Shown: positions 46,874 to 58,375 of the stretch, one piece after another
How positions within the stretch are numbered: position 1 is the first letter of the stretch
Layout of the letters: every line of letters starts with the position of its first letter
From: Phaffia rhodozyma
Lineage: Eukaryota > Basidiomycota > Tremellomycetes > Cystofilobasidiales > Mrakiaceae
Direction of reading: 5' to 3'
Length of the DNA stretch: 64,000 bases
Assembly: GCA_014706385.1 (NCBI GenBank)
Contig: JACGZH010000001.1
Coordinates: 1,240,001-1,304,000, forward strand
Made by a program: the position numbers and the translations under genes
The notes under the pieces: model-generated
What the model saw: only the letters and a program-made list of their open reading frames with translations
Database searches by the model: none
What the model was told of the DNA's origin: nothing

Positions 46874-48913
46874 TCAACCCGTCGCTTCATTTCCTGCGCC
46901 ATCCCACGCAAAGACTCCAAACTCCATGGTCTTAACCTCAAGAGAAGATGTGTGCACAAGTACGACTGTACCTGTCTCGGAAAATTTGGGTATGAGGACT
47001 ATCCGGGTCAGGCTATCGTCTGCGTCTGAATCATTTTCAAGTGATAAAGATGAAGAATGGTGCGCGCGATGTCAAATGAGTTATCTTATTTAATGAAGAA
47101 TAGAAGTCGAACATAATGAAATCAGACGAACCTGATACGGTGCATGTTTGAAATGAGGGCTGGTTGCCAATAAAAAATACATCGGGCGCGTGCTCCAATA
47201 AGAAAGGGTCTCCTTTGTCAAAGGGATGGCACCCTTTGGACCAGTAAGATAAATATGGGAAAGAACATGTCAGCCTCTGTTTCATAGTTCTCGATTTTTT
47301 TTCTCAACCGTAGAGTTGTTGATGAAGCATGAGAAAGGAACTCTGTCACTTACAGAGCGTGTCTGGAGCTGTTGGAGCCATACATCTCCAGTGGAGCATA
47401 TCCCTCACGAGTCCAATCCGACTACCGTCATTCTCCGGCAGATACTTGAAGACATCATCCACTGTCTGTCCTGCACCTCCGAGGAACCGCTTGCCACCTA
47501 CTTGAAGCCAACTCGGGTTTGTCGTTGTTCTAAATGAATCGTGAGGAGAAGTTCGTTTGAACATGAGCCTGGGCAAAGGCTGTTGTGGAAGGATCGTGCC
47601 CGATGGATCGTTCGGTCCTGGAAGTAGTGTGATGGGCATGAGAGGGGCTAGAGAGTAGAGCAAGTTGTCTAAGGTTTGGATAGGTAAAGTAGAATATGTC
47701 GTTGGATCGTAGCCATATACCCTGGCTTTGTCTGGATCATCTACTGTAGAGGGTGTCGCTAAAGAGTTTCCAGCCAATATCAATTGAGAGACTTTTCCTC
47801 CTGACTCCCGGTCCAGGTCGCTGCCGGCCTCACCCATCAGCCACTCGACAAGAAGCGCCCATCTGAGATCCGCCACACTCTCTCCTCCGGTGATATCTAA
47901 TCCTGATACGAGAGCTACCCAGGATCCATCTTGTTCGATCTCTGGATTTGGATCAGCCTCGGCTAAGACTGGCTTCCCTTTGACCTTCGTCTTTTGTGCT
48001 TCCTTCGGTTTAGCTGAATAATCGAATCGGGGTGGTAACCCAGCAAAGCATAGGTCTACTACCTCAAACTCGCCGGCAGCGGCCTCATATCCTAGAGCAG
48101 CTAACACTACACCTTTTTTTCGCAAAGGTTAAATGGGAAGATAGTGTCGGCAGATATTGGTTGTAAATGGCTAAGAGCGTAAGAAACGGACCTGTAACCA
48201 AGTTGACATGTTTCAATCTTTCTCCTACCAACTTCACCCGGCCAGACTCGTCCTCCAAAAGGATCTCATCTTCGGACGAGAAGAACGTCTCTCTTGGTGG
48301 AGGCGCGGTAATCCATTTCTATAAGGGCTTCCCAACACATCAGAATCTGTGATATCAGACCTAGGGATATAAGGCCAAAAGGATGTGTATATGCACGTGG
48401 AGGATCGAAACGTACGTCTTTGCTGATGTCGTCCAGCACATTGGGCTTGAGGGGCATGTCCATATAAATGGTACCGGTGATCCAACAGAGCTCTCCTTGT
48501 TGAACGTCGAGCACTCTCTCCATCGGCTTCGGGTTTCCTGAGTTTAATCGATGGTGGAAGCGATCGTCAGATTTAAGGACGGAGAAGCTAACGAATGAAG
48601 AGGAACGAGCGATAAGCTAGTGAAACAGACCTTGGGCGCCTTTCCATTTCTTCTCGGCTCGAGCTTTTACTGGTGGTCGGAGATGAACAAGCCTGGAAAA
48701 GTAAAGGCTGGCGTACTGAGACGAATGAAGGTTGATCAAAGATGGAAAGGTAAGTACATGAGACGCGGCTGGCTTATAGCAAAGGGAAGGCCGGACCTGA
48801 TGGTCATAACTTCTAGAAACTCCCTTCAAGCTGAAAGCATTATTTAGATTGGGCAGGGCGGAATAGTGAGAGTCCGGCCGTATATGATCGTCATTCGAAA
48901 GAGAAGGAGACAT
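46874..48913 (-). CDS. POL31: DNA polymerase delta small subunit (POLD2/Pol31/Cdc1)
   Basis: Seven exons: 48913..48797, 48715..48631, 48537..48416, 48318..48192, 48112..47354, 47233..47132, 47025..46874 (487 residues). The N-terminal OB-fold part has GVSRSYDHQYASLYFSRLVH, GELCWITGTIYMDMPLKPNV, EDEILLEDESGRVKLVGERL and VVLAALGYEAAAGEFEVVDL. The inactive calcineurin-like phosphoesterase domain has WVALVSGLDITGG, LILAGNSLA, ITLLPGPNDPSGTILPQQPL, GGAGQTVDDVFKYLPEN and CMAPTAPDTLWCHPFDKGDP. The end, VFFIGNQPSFQT, IVLIPKFSETGTVVLVHTSS and LEVKTMEF, matches the family. It bridges the catalytic Pol3 and Pol32 in leading/lagging-strand synthesis and repair. The intron 48796..48716 (81 nt) is stop-free in frame, but family alignment shows it is spliced out. 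Confidence 0.93.
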
Positions 48914-50126
48914 CGATGGTTGAACTTTTTATGCTTCTGGAGGTTGATGGACGAACGCGGAAGGCTTGGTTCGTTCGTTTCCAAGATGACTGAGGGAAGC
49001 ATCGCGTCGCGTCGCGTCGCACAATGCTCTGTGTCGACGCGTGATCATATGCTTAGTCATCGTTCATTCATTTATACATCCATTCAATGTTTACAGCATC
49101 TCGCTTCGTCAACTTTCCCTTCTTTTCTACTTATTCCTCCTGATCATTCTCATATTGTCGGCCATACTTTCCTTGAGAAAACATGAGCAAGACGAGTATT
49201 AGAATGAATAGATAAAGATCACTTGGTAGAATGGCGACTGAACGAATCCAGTAGCCATGCCGTTTGGTCGGGTGACCAAGTTAAACATTCTTCGGTGACT
49301 GCCCACCTGTATACGATTTCCGTAGATACCATATAGAGGAGTTGAATGTATTCATTCCTTCCGGATAAAATTCAACGCATATCTCTCTATCGCCGACTAA
49401 AAGATACAGTGACAGTCTCCCTGTGTCGGTTGGTCACTTTGATGGGTGATGCCGATCGATTCTTCTCACACGCTCTGAAGGAAACCAGCAACGCCACATG
49501 GAACTGTTTAACCGACGATGTGCATCCATTCAAAATTAATGATCTCGACTATTCCCGTCATGCGACCGTGCATTAGCTCGGTCGTTTGTATCCACTTGAG
49601 ATTACACCGAAGGTAAAAATTCCGAATAAGATCGCTTCGGTTGGCTGGCAGTCTTGTACGCCCATACGATTGAAGCGAAGAAAAATTGATACCCGAAGAT
49701 ACCTGTGTATCTTCAAAAGCGCAATCTCTGGCTTTCCCACAGAAGACTGGAGATACTTTGATTTTTACTTGTCCTTTTCTCTCTTTCATCCTGCTCGTTT
49801 CCTCTTCGGGCTCCTGGCGTCTAAGCTTGCATCCTTGCTTGCACCTTTGCTGGCTTGCTTACTTACTTCTCATGCACAGAGTGGGTGAAATTAGATATTA
49901 GATGCAACACCATCCTTGCCTTGCTTCTCTCCAAGTCCTTTTTTTTTCCTTTCTCAAGCATTCTTAGTTCCATATAGCCAGTTCTGTCTCCTTCTATCTG
50001 TCTCTTCATACTCACGCGTACACACGCATACGCACACGAGATCATCGTCGTCGTCATCATCATCATCTCACCTACCCTTTTGATACCAATACACCTTTGC
50101 CTTTCTCTCGGGTCGGTCAATCGATC
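48914..50126. promoter_or_regulatory. Large divergent intergenic region, POLD2 and the unknown Ser/Pro-rich gene
   Basis: 1213 bases with no credible coding frame. It contains a GCGTC tandem run at 49003-49019, CT-rich DNA from 49750, CTTGCTTGCACC repeats near 49828-49865 and (CGT)(CAT) triplets at 50045-50070 just before the + gene. Confidence 0.45.
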
Positions 50127-52198
50127 ATGTCTAAGCGATTCCGTTGCTACTGCTTTACCCTTGAGTGCAAAGGAAAAGGTGAATGACTTTGCCCTCAAAC
50201 TCATGAACCAACACTCACCTACTCACTTGTCCTTCTGTTTCCTTCCCATGCTCGTCCCTCTTAACTTGCGCGTCACGTCCGTTTTCTTGATTTTTCCGTC
50301 GGATTCTTATGTTGACAACCAAATATCTCATCAGACTTCCAAAGGAGGACTATCCTAAAGCATATTGCACTCGATCAAGAAAAACTCGATGCCTTGGTTG
50401 CAGAAGGTAATCCGGTCCCGAGAAGCCTAGAATCGGCTGTCATCTGGGCAAAGGATTGCTTGGACTACCCCCTTCAAGGTTAGCTTGCTCGCGTTCTTTC
50501 TTTGATCTCTCCATTCGATAGAATTTCACATCTCTTTCGCCTCGCTCTCTATTACGCGTCTGATTCTCCTCTTCCTCTTCGTCCTCCTTCACCTTCTTTA
50601 TCCCCATTGGTCTGATCTCTTAAGCAGAATACTCCCCTCAATCCTCAGCTGATTCAAGTAGCGATAACACGAAAAGCCCGCTCTCCCGCCGCTCCTTGGG
50701 CCCAAAACGATCCCGACAAGACTTGGGGATCAGCATGGAGGATGTAGAGCTGAACGAGCGAGGCGCGAAGAAAAGCCCCACCAAACAAAAGCCCTACAGT
50801 TCGGTCACATTCTCCTTTCTTCTTTCTTGAATTTGTCAACGGATTTGGAGCACTGTGACGCTAATCACCCACTGATTCTCCACCTGACCACACATGTTTA
50901 TTTTTTCCAGAAAAAGAGGCGCCGTATCAACCGATACAGTTTTCCCGGCCAAGATTGCCTAGAATGAATACATCCGGTCACTCGGCTCCGTATCCTTTCG
51001 ATCGGGTCTCAGGCCAACGTACGTCCTGTTCATCTATTGCAAGAAAAGTGCAAATACGCTAAAGCTTCCTTACTCTCCCAATTGACTCATAAATATACAC
51101 ACTGGACTACTCCAAGTGGGCTCGCTTCCTGACTTTAACTCCACACATCCTTCGACAAATGTGACGCTGCCTCACCCAAGTCCTTCCCCGATCCATCCTT
51201 CGCCGTTTCCACTCGCGTTCTCTTCGGTTTACTCGCCCACCAGTCCGAACGCTTCGCTCCTCCCATTCGAGTTGCCGATGTTTAGCTTCTCAACCGGTCT
51301 GACTCCAATTCAAACACAGCTCCCATCAGGGTTTTCTTATTCGAGCACATCCCACCCTCCTCCCTCTACTGCTCAATCCAACTTGGGCCCTCAGACGTCT
51401 CCACCGAGTGGTATTTATTCCACCCCATCGATCTCCTCTCGATCGAATCCATCAACAGGAGCATCAGTCTTGGAGACTCCGGTCACCATCACGACGTCCG
51501 ACACGAGCACCGGGACGTACTCCTCCCGATCGCCCCAGATCCCATCTCAACCTTCGTTTCAATCGTCGACAGGACCATATTCGCCTTCCCATCCGGCATA
51601 CTATGTCTACCCGAACACTCATCCAGCAGCCGTCCCAGCCTCACTCATCGCTCAGTTGACCCACTATCAGCTATTGATGAACCCGTACTACAGCCAACTG
51701 TTCGCACAATGTATGCAGATGCACGAGTTCTATGCCCGAGCGCAGGGACAGACCCAACTGACGCCGACCGCAGCAGATTACCGAGACCGGGCACCTTTAA
51801 CCCGACGAGGAGGACGGAAAGAAGAGGCGGGGACGTGGGGTCAGTCAGAGCCAGAGCCCGAGCCCGAGGATGGATTCGATCACGATGTGTCAGCCGAGGA
51901 ACGGGGTACTCATCTAGACGTCTGGCGGACCGATGTTGAGACTTCGACGTCAGTCAACACTGAGGATCCTAAACAACAGCAACAACAGGGAACACCTTAC
52001 CGATCAAGCTTGTTGCCTTCGACGGCGAGACCAACCCATTCGCGACACAGCTCTGCGGTCTCTGCTCACTCTGTTCACTCCTTTCACGAAGACTCCTCAG
52101 TCTGTAAGTGCATTCCGTTCTTCTTTTTTCTTCTATGTGTGCTTGCTCTCCTGTCTTGATAGATTGCTAAGTCTCTTCCGTGATTCGAAGTTTCGTAA
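50127..52198 (+). CDS. Uncharacterised Ser/Pro-rich protein with an N-terminal CxCx5C...H motif
   Basis: Six exons: 50127..50178, 50335..50478, 50628..50798, 50911..51018, 51117..52103, 52191..52198 (489 residues). Residues 1-30 are RFRCYCFTLECKGKDFQRRT followed by ILKHIALDQEKLD, with Cys and His spaced like a small zinc site. This N-terminus resembles short Cys-rich starts seen in other basidiomycete proteins of unknown role. Residues 70-150 are charged with basic KRSRQ and KKSPTKQK clusters. The rest (155-490) is Ser/Pro/Thr/Gln-rich with Tyr-rich patches (HPAYYVYPNTHPAAVPASLI, LLMNPYYSQLFAQCMQMHEF). A nuclear role is possible but unproven. The exon 3 donor (GTTCGG at 50799) was chosen for phase. 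The last 8-nt exon and stop are uncertain; other ends near 52211 are possible. Confidence 0.6.
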
Positions 52199-52365
52199 AA
52201 CGGGTATGTAGCTTTGAACTATGTGGCACCAAATTACCTCTGAGCCTCGAACTCTTTTGCAGATCAATCAATCAAATTCGACCTTTCCGATGTCCTTGCG
52301 CTTGCTTTTTGCTTTTCCTCTACTTTTGTGCTTCTTTCCTGTTTGTATCTCGCCGCTGTCCTCTT

Positions 52366-52387
52366 CTCTCTCTCTCTCTCTCTCTCT
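52366..52387 (+). repeat. (CT)n dinucleotide repeat
   Basis: About eleven CT units, followed by T-rich DNA; typical of leaders and 3' regions in this window. Confidence 0.85.
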
Positions 52388-52540
52388 TTTTCTTTCTTGC
52401 TTTCCTCACGAAACGAAGCTACACGTCGGTCTGTATTCTTTTTTTTCCTTTCTTTCTTTTTGGGCTTACAATCTACAGACTTGAGCAATTCATGTACTCT
52501 CGAATTCTCTCTCTTTAGTTTGTCTTGTATCGGTCAAGAA

Positions 52541-52560
52541 TAGTAGTAGTAGTAGTAGTA
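52541..52560 (+). repeat. (TAG)n trinucleotide repeat
   Basis: Nearly seven TAG units in non-coding DNA between the unknown gene and CHO1. Confidence 0.85.
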
Positions 52561-53034
52561 TTGATTCTATCTGTGAACCATGGATGATATGTATGATTAA
52601 GCATGTATCACTCGTCGTCATATTGCTGACCATGTCTTCATGGCTTGTCTGTTACGAACAACTTGAGATGTTATCGAAAGGACATCTATCCGGCCTCCAC
52701 ATCCTGTCCAGTTTGTTTTCTCATTCTCTTCCCTTCCCACATCAACACCCGCTCTTCTCGGCTCATAACTCTACTTAAGGAGAGAATACACAAGCTCTCT
52801 GTTCATGTACACATATAGGATCTGATCTTGAAGAGCACTAACCCTAACCATACATGTTGCTTATGTAATACAAGCGTCATTGACTCCCCATTCATACGGC
52901 TCCAAATGAGAAAAGTCTCAACTTTGCTCCTCCTCTTTTCCCTTTCCTCACAGCCATCTCGACCTGACGACAAGGACGACAGCACCAATTGCACTGATAG
53001 TAACAATAAGCGAGCATTGCTAGATAGAACTATT

Positions 53035-54129
53035 ATGAGTCAACGTACTTCGGCCGGACAGAAGTCTGCTAGTATTAAGATGGAGGAAGCCAAGCGGAAC
53101 CAGCTCAAACAATACAATGAGGACGATGGCCACTTTTCGCTCGTCCGGTTCGTTCTTCATCCTAGTCTTATGCCGTTTGATGTCCAGTGCAAGACTTCTC
53201 TGAAACCACTTGTATTCTGCTCTTACGCTGACTTTTCGTTTGTTTCCCTTGTATTTTCTCTTTCTCTCGAATCTGGATCGAACACATTTATTCTTTTCTT
53301 TCCTCATCATCTGACGTGGCTCGCTCAACCTTTTTCGATACCATCGTTTCTTCTGCTGCTTGATTGGCATTTGCCTGTTCAATCAACATAACAACAGAAA
53401 CTTCCGATTGGCTGATTTAATTACGATCATGAACGGTGTCTGTGGCCTATCGTGTATCTTCTCTTGCGCCAAGTACCTGTCTGCCCCGCTGGAAAACAAG
53501 AGCTCTCTGTGGATGGGCCTCCTGTACCCGGTCCTCGGGTTCGGTTTCGATGTGTTCGACGGAAAGGTGGCAAGGTGGATGGGAAGTGCCAGTATGCTCG
53601 GTCAGGAGATGGACAGTCTAGCCGATCTGGTGAGTCTCAGATATTCTCATGTTGACAGGAAGTGTGATGCTGAGTTGTATTCCAACCGCCAACACACTTA
53701 CCCGACCTGATCCTGATCTGTATTTCCTGTTCGGATGCACCCATCTTCTCTTAGGTCTCGTTCGGTGTCTCTCCTGCTCTGCTTCTATTCACCCTAGGTG
53801 CAAACTCCTTTGTCGACACACTCCTCCTCTCGTTCTTTGTGTCCTGCGGTCTCGCTCGGCTCGCCCGGTTCAACGCCACCTGCGCCCTCATTCCTGCCGA
53901 TACGACAGGAAAGATCAAGTACTTTGAGGGTCTCCCTATCCCCTCGTCACTAGCGCTCGTCAGTACTATGGCATACTGGGTCAAGAAGGGATGGTACACC
54001 GGCCAGGCTGGTCTGCCTCTTGGCGTCTGGTTGAAAGACTCGGCGTTCGAGTTGCACCCCGTCGCGTTGGTGTTCTTGGTGTGGGGAGCGTTGATGGTTT
54101 CCAAGACGCTAAGGATCCCTAAGCTATGA
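53035..54129 (+). CDS. CHO1: CDP-diacylglycerol:serine O-phosphatidyltransferase (phosphatidylserine synthase)
   Basis: Three exons: 53035..53147, 53398..53629, 53755..54129 (239 residues). The CDP-alcohol phosphotransferase signature DG-x2-AR-x8-G-x3-D-x3-D is exact (DGKVARW, then GQEMDSLAD). Before it are NFRLADLITIMNGVCGLSCI and YPVLGFGFDVF; after it VSFGVSPALLLFTLGANSFV, VSCGLARLARFNATCALIPA, GKIKYFEGLPIPSSLALVST and a last hydrophobic segment LHPVALVFLVWGALMVSKTL. The enzyme makes phosphatidylserine from CDP-diacylglycerol and serine in the ER, the route typical of fungi and bacteria and absent from mammals. The length is close to yeast Cho1 (276) with a shorter N-terminus; an unseen upstream exon is possible but not required. 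Confidence 0.94.
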
Positions 54130-54650
54130 AAGAGAAGCAGACGAAATGAGGCTCGGAAACTAGAAAACAGAAGCTCAACACCAGTCCTTTCTTTCCTCTC
54201 TACCTCTCTTCTTGCCGGCAGTTCCTTTCTTTGATCCCTTTAGGCTCTCTCTTGGTTACATCATCCTCTGGAATCTTTATCTTGTCTCTGTACAATCTTC
54301 TACACGATCATCCTTTTTCTACGGAGCTTGTATCTTTTGACACCCTCATTTCGCCTTTCAACACGCAATTTGATCCAATTCCTTGTCTTGTTCTCCCCCC
54401 AGTTTTAACCTAGACTGATCTTGTCGTTTCAAAATGATGTACAATTCTTGGCTCCACCGGTCGTACAAGTAATCCTGACGATGATTCTGATCTAGTCTCG
54501 AGACGAGGTAGCTTCCGATACTGATCATCTTCTCGAAGAAAAGCTACTGACAGCATCTAGAATCCGGACTGACAGAAATGAGACTATATGCGCTCACCTT
54601 CTGTCCTTCATTCACTCGTCACTTCCTTTCCCTCCAACGCTTCATCAGAC
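54130..54650. other. Intergenic between CHO1 and the following unknown gene
   Basis: 521 bases with the CHO1 3'-UTR and the next promoter. Pyrimidine-rich around 54190-54300; no gene is recognised. Confidence 0.45.
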
Positions 54651-55648
54651 ATGGCTTATCTTGACTACAAAGATCAGATCCGACTGGCTCTTGTAAGTTT
54701 TCATCCATCATGATCGGCACTAGTCCATTCGTGGGCTCATAAGAATTGCCTCCTCTCCGTTCAGGCTCTGTATGTGGTCAAACACCGAGGAGAGAAGAGC
54801 ATAGATGGTCTGTCTAGGCCGATCTTTAATTCTTGTTTTGCCTTTTTAACGTGTTCAGCTGTGTTGCCTATAGACTAAACAAGCATTCTTAATTCTTTTC
54901 AACCCAAATCGACAACAAAAACAAAAGAGTTTGTGGAAGAAATGCGATCTCGCTTCAAAGCCAATCGACTCGGAGTCCCTCCTTCGCCTCGGTCTTCTTT
55001 GACACAGATACGCACACAACCTTCGATTCCATCGCTTCTCGGTCTCTGGAATGATAGACCGTTCCCATTAAGTGATAGACGCATCCTTGAGCTTGACATC
55101 TTTCTTCAGGAAGCTCTCTCTGTGCACTCGGGACCAGGTCGGTCGGCATTTTCTTCTGCTCGTTGACTTTCGAGACAGAGTCCCGTCTCGGCTATCAGAC
55201 ATCAGGAAGCTCTATTTTCGTGTAGCTCGTTGGCTGACAGTTTTCATGAAACCAAACGATAGATCTTGTGTGCGCTGGATCTATCATTGGATTGCTTATG
55301 ACGATCAATCAAACGTTATACCTTCGACCTGTACAAGACCCTCCTTCGTCCACCTCATCGGTTCAGTCTCTGAAGAGCCTTACGCTAAAACTCATCCGAA
55401 CGCTTCACGTTCTTCTCCGACTTGTCCTTATACTTCCCCCGTCCCTGTCCAAGCTTGATTTCGCAGAGACAAATCCAAGGGAGATCATATCCTGTGTTTA
55501 TCTGATTCTCCAAACAACCTTGCGCGAGGTCCTACCCCGGCTGACTTTACGCGAAGTCACCACAGTCTGCCGATTCATCGGACGGGAGGTCTTCTCTGAA
55601 GTCGCGAGAGCTTTGAGCGAGCGATCGGATGGCTGGAAACATGCATAG
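54651..55648 (+). CDS. Uncharacterised protein with hydrophobic segments
   Basis: Four exons: 54651..54692, 54765..54807, 54928..55137, 55263..55648 (226 residues if the stop at 55646 is used). Introns have good donors (GTAAGT, GTCTGT, GTCGGT) and the frame closes. The N-terminus is MAYLDYKDQIRLALALYVVK followed by HRGEKSIDEFVEEMRSRFKA, a helical charged start. The middle has PLSDRRILELDIFLQEALSV, then a hydrophobic stretch LVCAGSIIGLLMTINQTLYL and further Leu-rich helices (LTLKLIRTLHVLLRLVLILP). A membrane or membrane-associated protein is likely. I do not recognise the family. The C-terminus is doubtful because a second long frame, shifted by one, starts 20 bases before the stop and carries on for 296 codons with protein-like sequence. 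Confidence 0.6.
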
Positions 55649-56519
55649 GCACGAAGGGAACATGTCTGATGGCGGTACCAAGGTGGTCGATGGCATTGAA
55701 AAGATTGGACGTAATAAGAGTGATGGTGACGTTGACGACGCCGACGACGACAACGGTGGAAAGGAGACGTTCCCTCTTCTTAAACTCCTCTACGCTCTCG
55801 TTCACCTAGATTCATCCTTACTTGCCCCGCTCATTAGATCTCTTCTCTCCTCGCTCTCTTCTCTCTTTCCTTCCTCCCCTGATTTTCTATCTCTCTCGTC
55901 TGATAGATCGTCTCGGCGATGGATTCAAAGCCGGATACTCGAGATTGATCTATTCCGTGACGTGCTTGATCTACTTTTATTCGCTATCAGGTCAACAAAC
56001 GATCCGTTCCCTCTTTCGTCTCTCTCGATCCATCGACGACGCCAACGCCGACAAAGTAGACTTGATCACGACCAAGACATACGGACGAGGTCTCGTCGGG
56101 TCGGACAGACAATCCGGTCTATTCGTCATTGTTCCTATGGTATCAACGCGTCCCCTCGAATAGAAAAACAACGAGAAGACCACAAAGGAGAAGAGAGAGT
56201 GGATGAGGTGGAGAAGAACGTGGAGAGGGAGGAGAATAGTGAAGAAGAAGAAGAAGGAGAAGGAGAAGGAGATGGAGATGGGGATGGGAATGGGGATGGG
56301 GATGAAGATGAGGAAGAGAAAGGAGGATCGATCTGGCTAGACCTTGGCCAATTCTGTAGACGACTTCACTACATCACTACTCGATCGAACAGGGCCATCC
56401 ACCACGCCGATTCGGATCCTAATTCTGGACAGCAAGACCTAGAACGACTCGTGTCCAAGTTCTTGGAAGACGTATGGATGATCGAGGGTGATCGTTCAGA
56501 TCAACATTGCACGAGTTAG
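55629..56519 (+). CDS. Overlapping 296-residue ORF, possibly the continuation of the preceding gene
   Basis: A continuous ATG frame overlapping the stop of the preceding gene by 20 bases in another frame. It begins with an acidic Asp-rich stretch. Hydrophobic helices follow (FPLLKLLYALVHLDSSLLAP, SRILEIDLFRDVLDLLLFAI), then a basic part, a Glu/Gly/Asp repeat (56237-56320) and a C-terminus with normal composition (GSIWLDLGQFCRRLHYITTR; LVSKFLEDVWMIEGDRS). It may be part of one longer protein joined by an intron or a programmed or accidental frameshift, or a second cistron. Another frame at 55822-56163 also reads protein-like (GFKAGYSRLIYSVTCLIYFY), so the true structure is unresolved. Confidence 0.4.
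   Translation: MAGNMHRHEGNMSDGGTKVVDGIEKIGRNKSDGDVDDADDDNGGKETFPLLKLLYALVHLDSSLLAPLIRSLLSSLSSLFPSSPDFLSLSSDRSSRRWIQSRILEIDLFRDVLDLLLFAIRSTNDPFPLSSLSIHRRRQRRQSRLDHDQDIRTRSRRVGQTIRSIRHCSYGINASPRIEKQREDHKGEERVDEVEKNVEREENSEEEEEGEGEGDGDGDGNGDGDEDEEEKGGSIWLDLGQFCRRLHYITTRSNRAIHHADSDPNSGQQDLERLVSKFLEDVWMIEGDRSDQHCTS
56237..56320 (+). repeat. GAA/GGAGAT/GGGGAT simple repeat
   Basis: A purine-rich run of GAAGAAGAA, then GGAGAT and GGGGATGGG hexamers, coding a Glu/Gly/Asp-rich stretch in the overlapping frame. Likely length-variable. Confidence 0.8.
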
Positions 56520-56884
56520 CAAGGAAGAAGGCAGATAGGGTTCCGTTTTGATATTACGGATCTATTTCTGTCAGTTCTATGAGTAAACAATCAAACGAGA
56601 ACGATAAAGCCCATATGAACCTTGGAGCCCAACGAGATCAGTGAGATAACTCGGGAAATGAGTTATCATTAGAATAGTAGAAAGTTCGTTAGTGATGGAA
56701 GCAGATCAAGTCAAAAGGTGACAGGCGAGTGGCAGGATGTAGTCTGTAGCTCAAGTTTCTTTCCGGGTGTAGGCGAACGATGTATGGCTTAAGTTGACAG
56801 TATTCAAGTTCCACTCAGGAAGAAGAAAGAAAAAGTCCTCGTAGGGAGCGTTTGAGGTTTTCAGAAAAGCGATTATATAAAGAT
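56520..56884. other. Convergent 3' region before RPS1
   Basis: 365 bases between the + strand frame and the stop of ribosomal protein eS1 on the - strand. No gene is seen. Confidence 0.45.
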
Positions 56885-58375
56885 TTAAACGCTGTTGAGG
56901 ATCTCAGGCTCCTTGAACTCCTTAGCACCTCCGACCTTGGCACCGGTCTCGTCAGCAGACTCGCCGTGCAACTCGAAGAGCTTGGAAGGATCGTATCGGG
57001 GGGCCTTAAGGACTGGAGTGAGGAAAAAAAAAGTACGAGAGAAGGGGTAAGCGAGGTGATGATTACAATGAGATTCAAGCAGACACGTACTCTTGCACTT
57101 TCGGACCATAACGTTGGCGAGAGGGTAGATTCCTCGGGCGGCCTTCTCGATCTCTCGACCCATAGACTCGGGAACGAACTTCTGGACGAGCTCCTTAAGG
57201 TCTCCGGCGGAGGCCTCTCGGGTCATGATCTCCATCATCTTTCCTCGGATCTCTCGGATCTGGGCGGTCTGAGCGTAGGTGGTCTTCTTGACCTGTCCGG
57301 GTCGCTTCTTGGTGAAACCGATGGCGAAGAGTCGGACGAGGTATCCGTCAGTGGTCTTGACGTCAACCTGGGCCTCGATGAGGGACTGCCACTTCTTGAC
57401 AAGGGATCGGAGTCGATCGGCGGTGATGTCCATCTACAAAGAACCAGAGAACAGATAAGACTTGGAAGAAGGGTTCGACAGACAAAGAGGCCGTAACGTA
57501 CACCGTGGAAGTTGGTGAGGCAGCTCTTGCCCTGGACCTCCTGAACTCGGAGCTTGATCTTTCGGAAAGACTGCTCCTCGTCCTTGTTGAGATCAGCAAG
57601 GGAGAACTCCATGATTCGTCCTTTGAGGGAGTCATCGGCGTTCTTCAAACCCTGGGATCGGTTAACGAGGGTCTTGCCGACGTTCTTGACCTCAAAGAAG
57701 GAAGGAGCCTTGACATCGTACCAGTCTGATGGAGAGGACGGAAGGAGGAGACTGATCAGTAAACTGATGGAGCAGGATGTGGCATGAGAGTTGATTGAGA
57801 AGTTGCTTACCCTTTCGGGTGAAAGGATCGACGACCTTCTTCTTAATTCCCTTCTTGCCCTTAGAGAGACGCTTGTTCTATTAGGTGAAGGAGAAAGAAG
57901 AACAGGAAGAGAAAGTCAGCAACCTGGGATGGACACGAACCGGAGGGTGTTGCTGATATCTTTTCCTCCTCCTGCCTAGAAATTTTTGTCGCAGTGCCCT
58001 TTTGTTGTGTCGAAGTTGTCGGCTCGGCACTCTTTCCCCTAAATTTTCCACCAAGCTTGACCCATGCTTTACGCTTTGTTCTTGCACACCCTTCTAACAT
58101 TACAACTCAACGTCCCTTAACGTCTCTAACACCCCAATGTCGACAACATGCAGGGTAACGGTGGATATCGGTGGATTGGTTGGATGTGGAAGGGATGAGG
58201 TGTGAGACCGTTCGGGTGAAGTTTTTGACGAAAGAACGCATATATGCGGCTGGATGATTTTTTTAAAACCCAAACGAAGGGAACACAAGGGCACGAGGAC
58301 AGAAAAATAGGCAGGGAGGAGGAAAAGCTTTTGCTCTGTAGGGACGATGCTGGGGCTAACCTTTCCGACGGCCAT
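56885..58375 (-). CDS. RPS1: 40S ribosomal protein eS1 (S1/S3a)
   Basis: Five exons: 58375..58361, 57877..57811, 57725..57502, 57433..57091, 57012..56885 (258 residues, the normal family length). The first exon codes only MAVGK, followed by [20 protein letters not shown]. Then come [120 protein letters not shown] and [16 protein letters not shown]. It is part of the small-subunit head/platform. Codon choice is strongly biased (CGA for Arg, GGA for Gly, AAG for Lys, CTC/CTT for Leu), as expected for a highly expressed gene. The long first intron (58360..57878) right after the fifth codon is a common feature of ribosomal protein genes. Confidence 0.97.

Larger units (their letters stand above)
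52199..53034. promoter_or_regulatory. Intergenic region upstream of CHO1
   Basis: 836 bases. It contains a CT dinucleotide run (52366-52387) and a TAG trinucleotide run (52541-52560). No gene is recognised. Confidence 0.45.

Noticed and set aside
48999..49020. GCGTCGCGTCGCGTC tandem run as a possible origin or binding site
   Set aside because: Only a few five-base units in otherwise unremarkable intergenic DNA; nothing ties it to a function.
56852..57496. Plus-strand 214-codon frame over RPS1
   Set aside because: Antisense shadow of a highly codon-biased ribosomal protein gene; no independent coding features.
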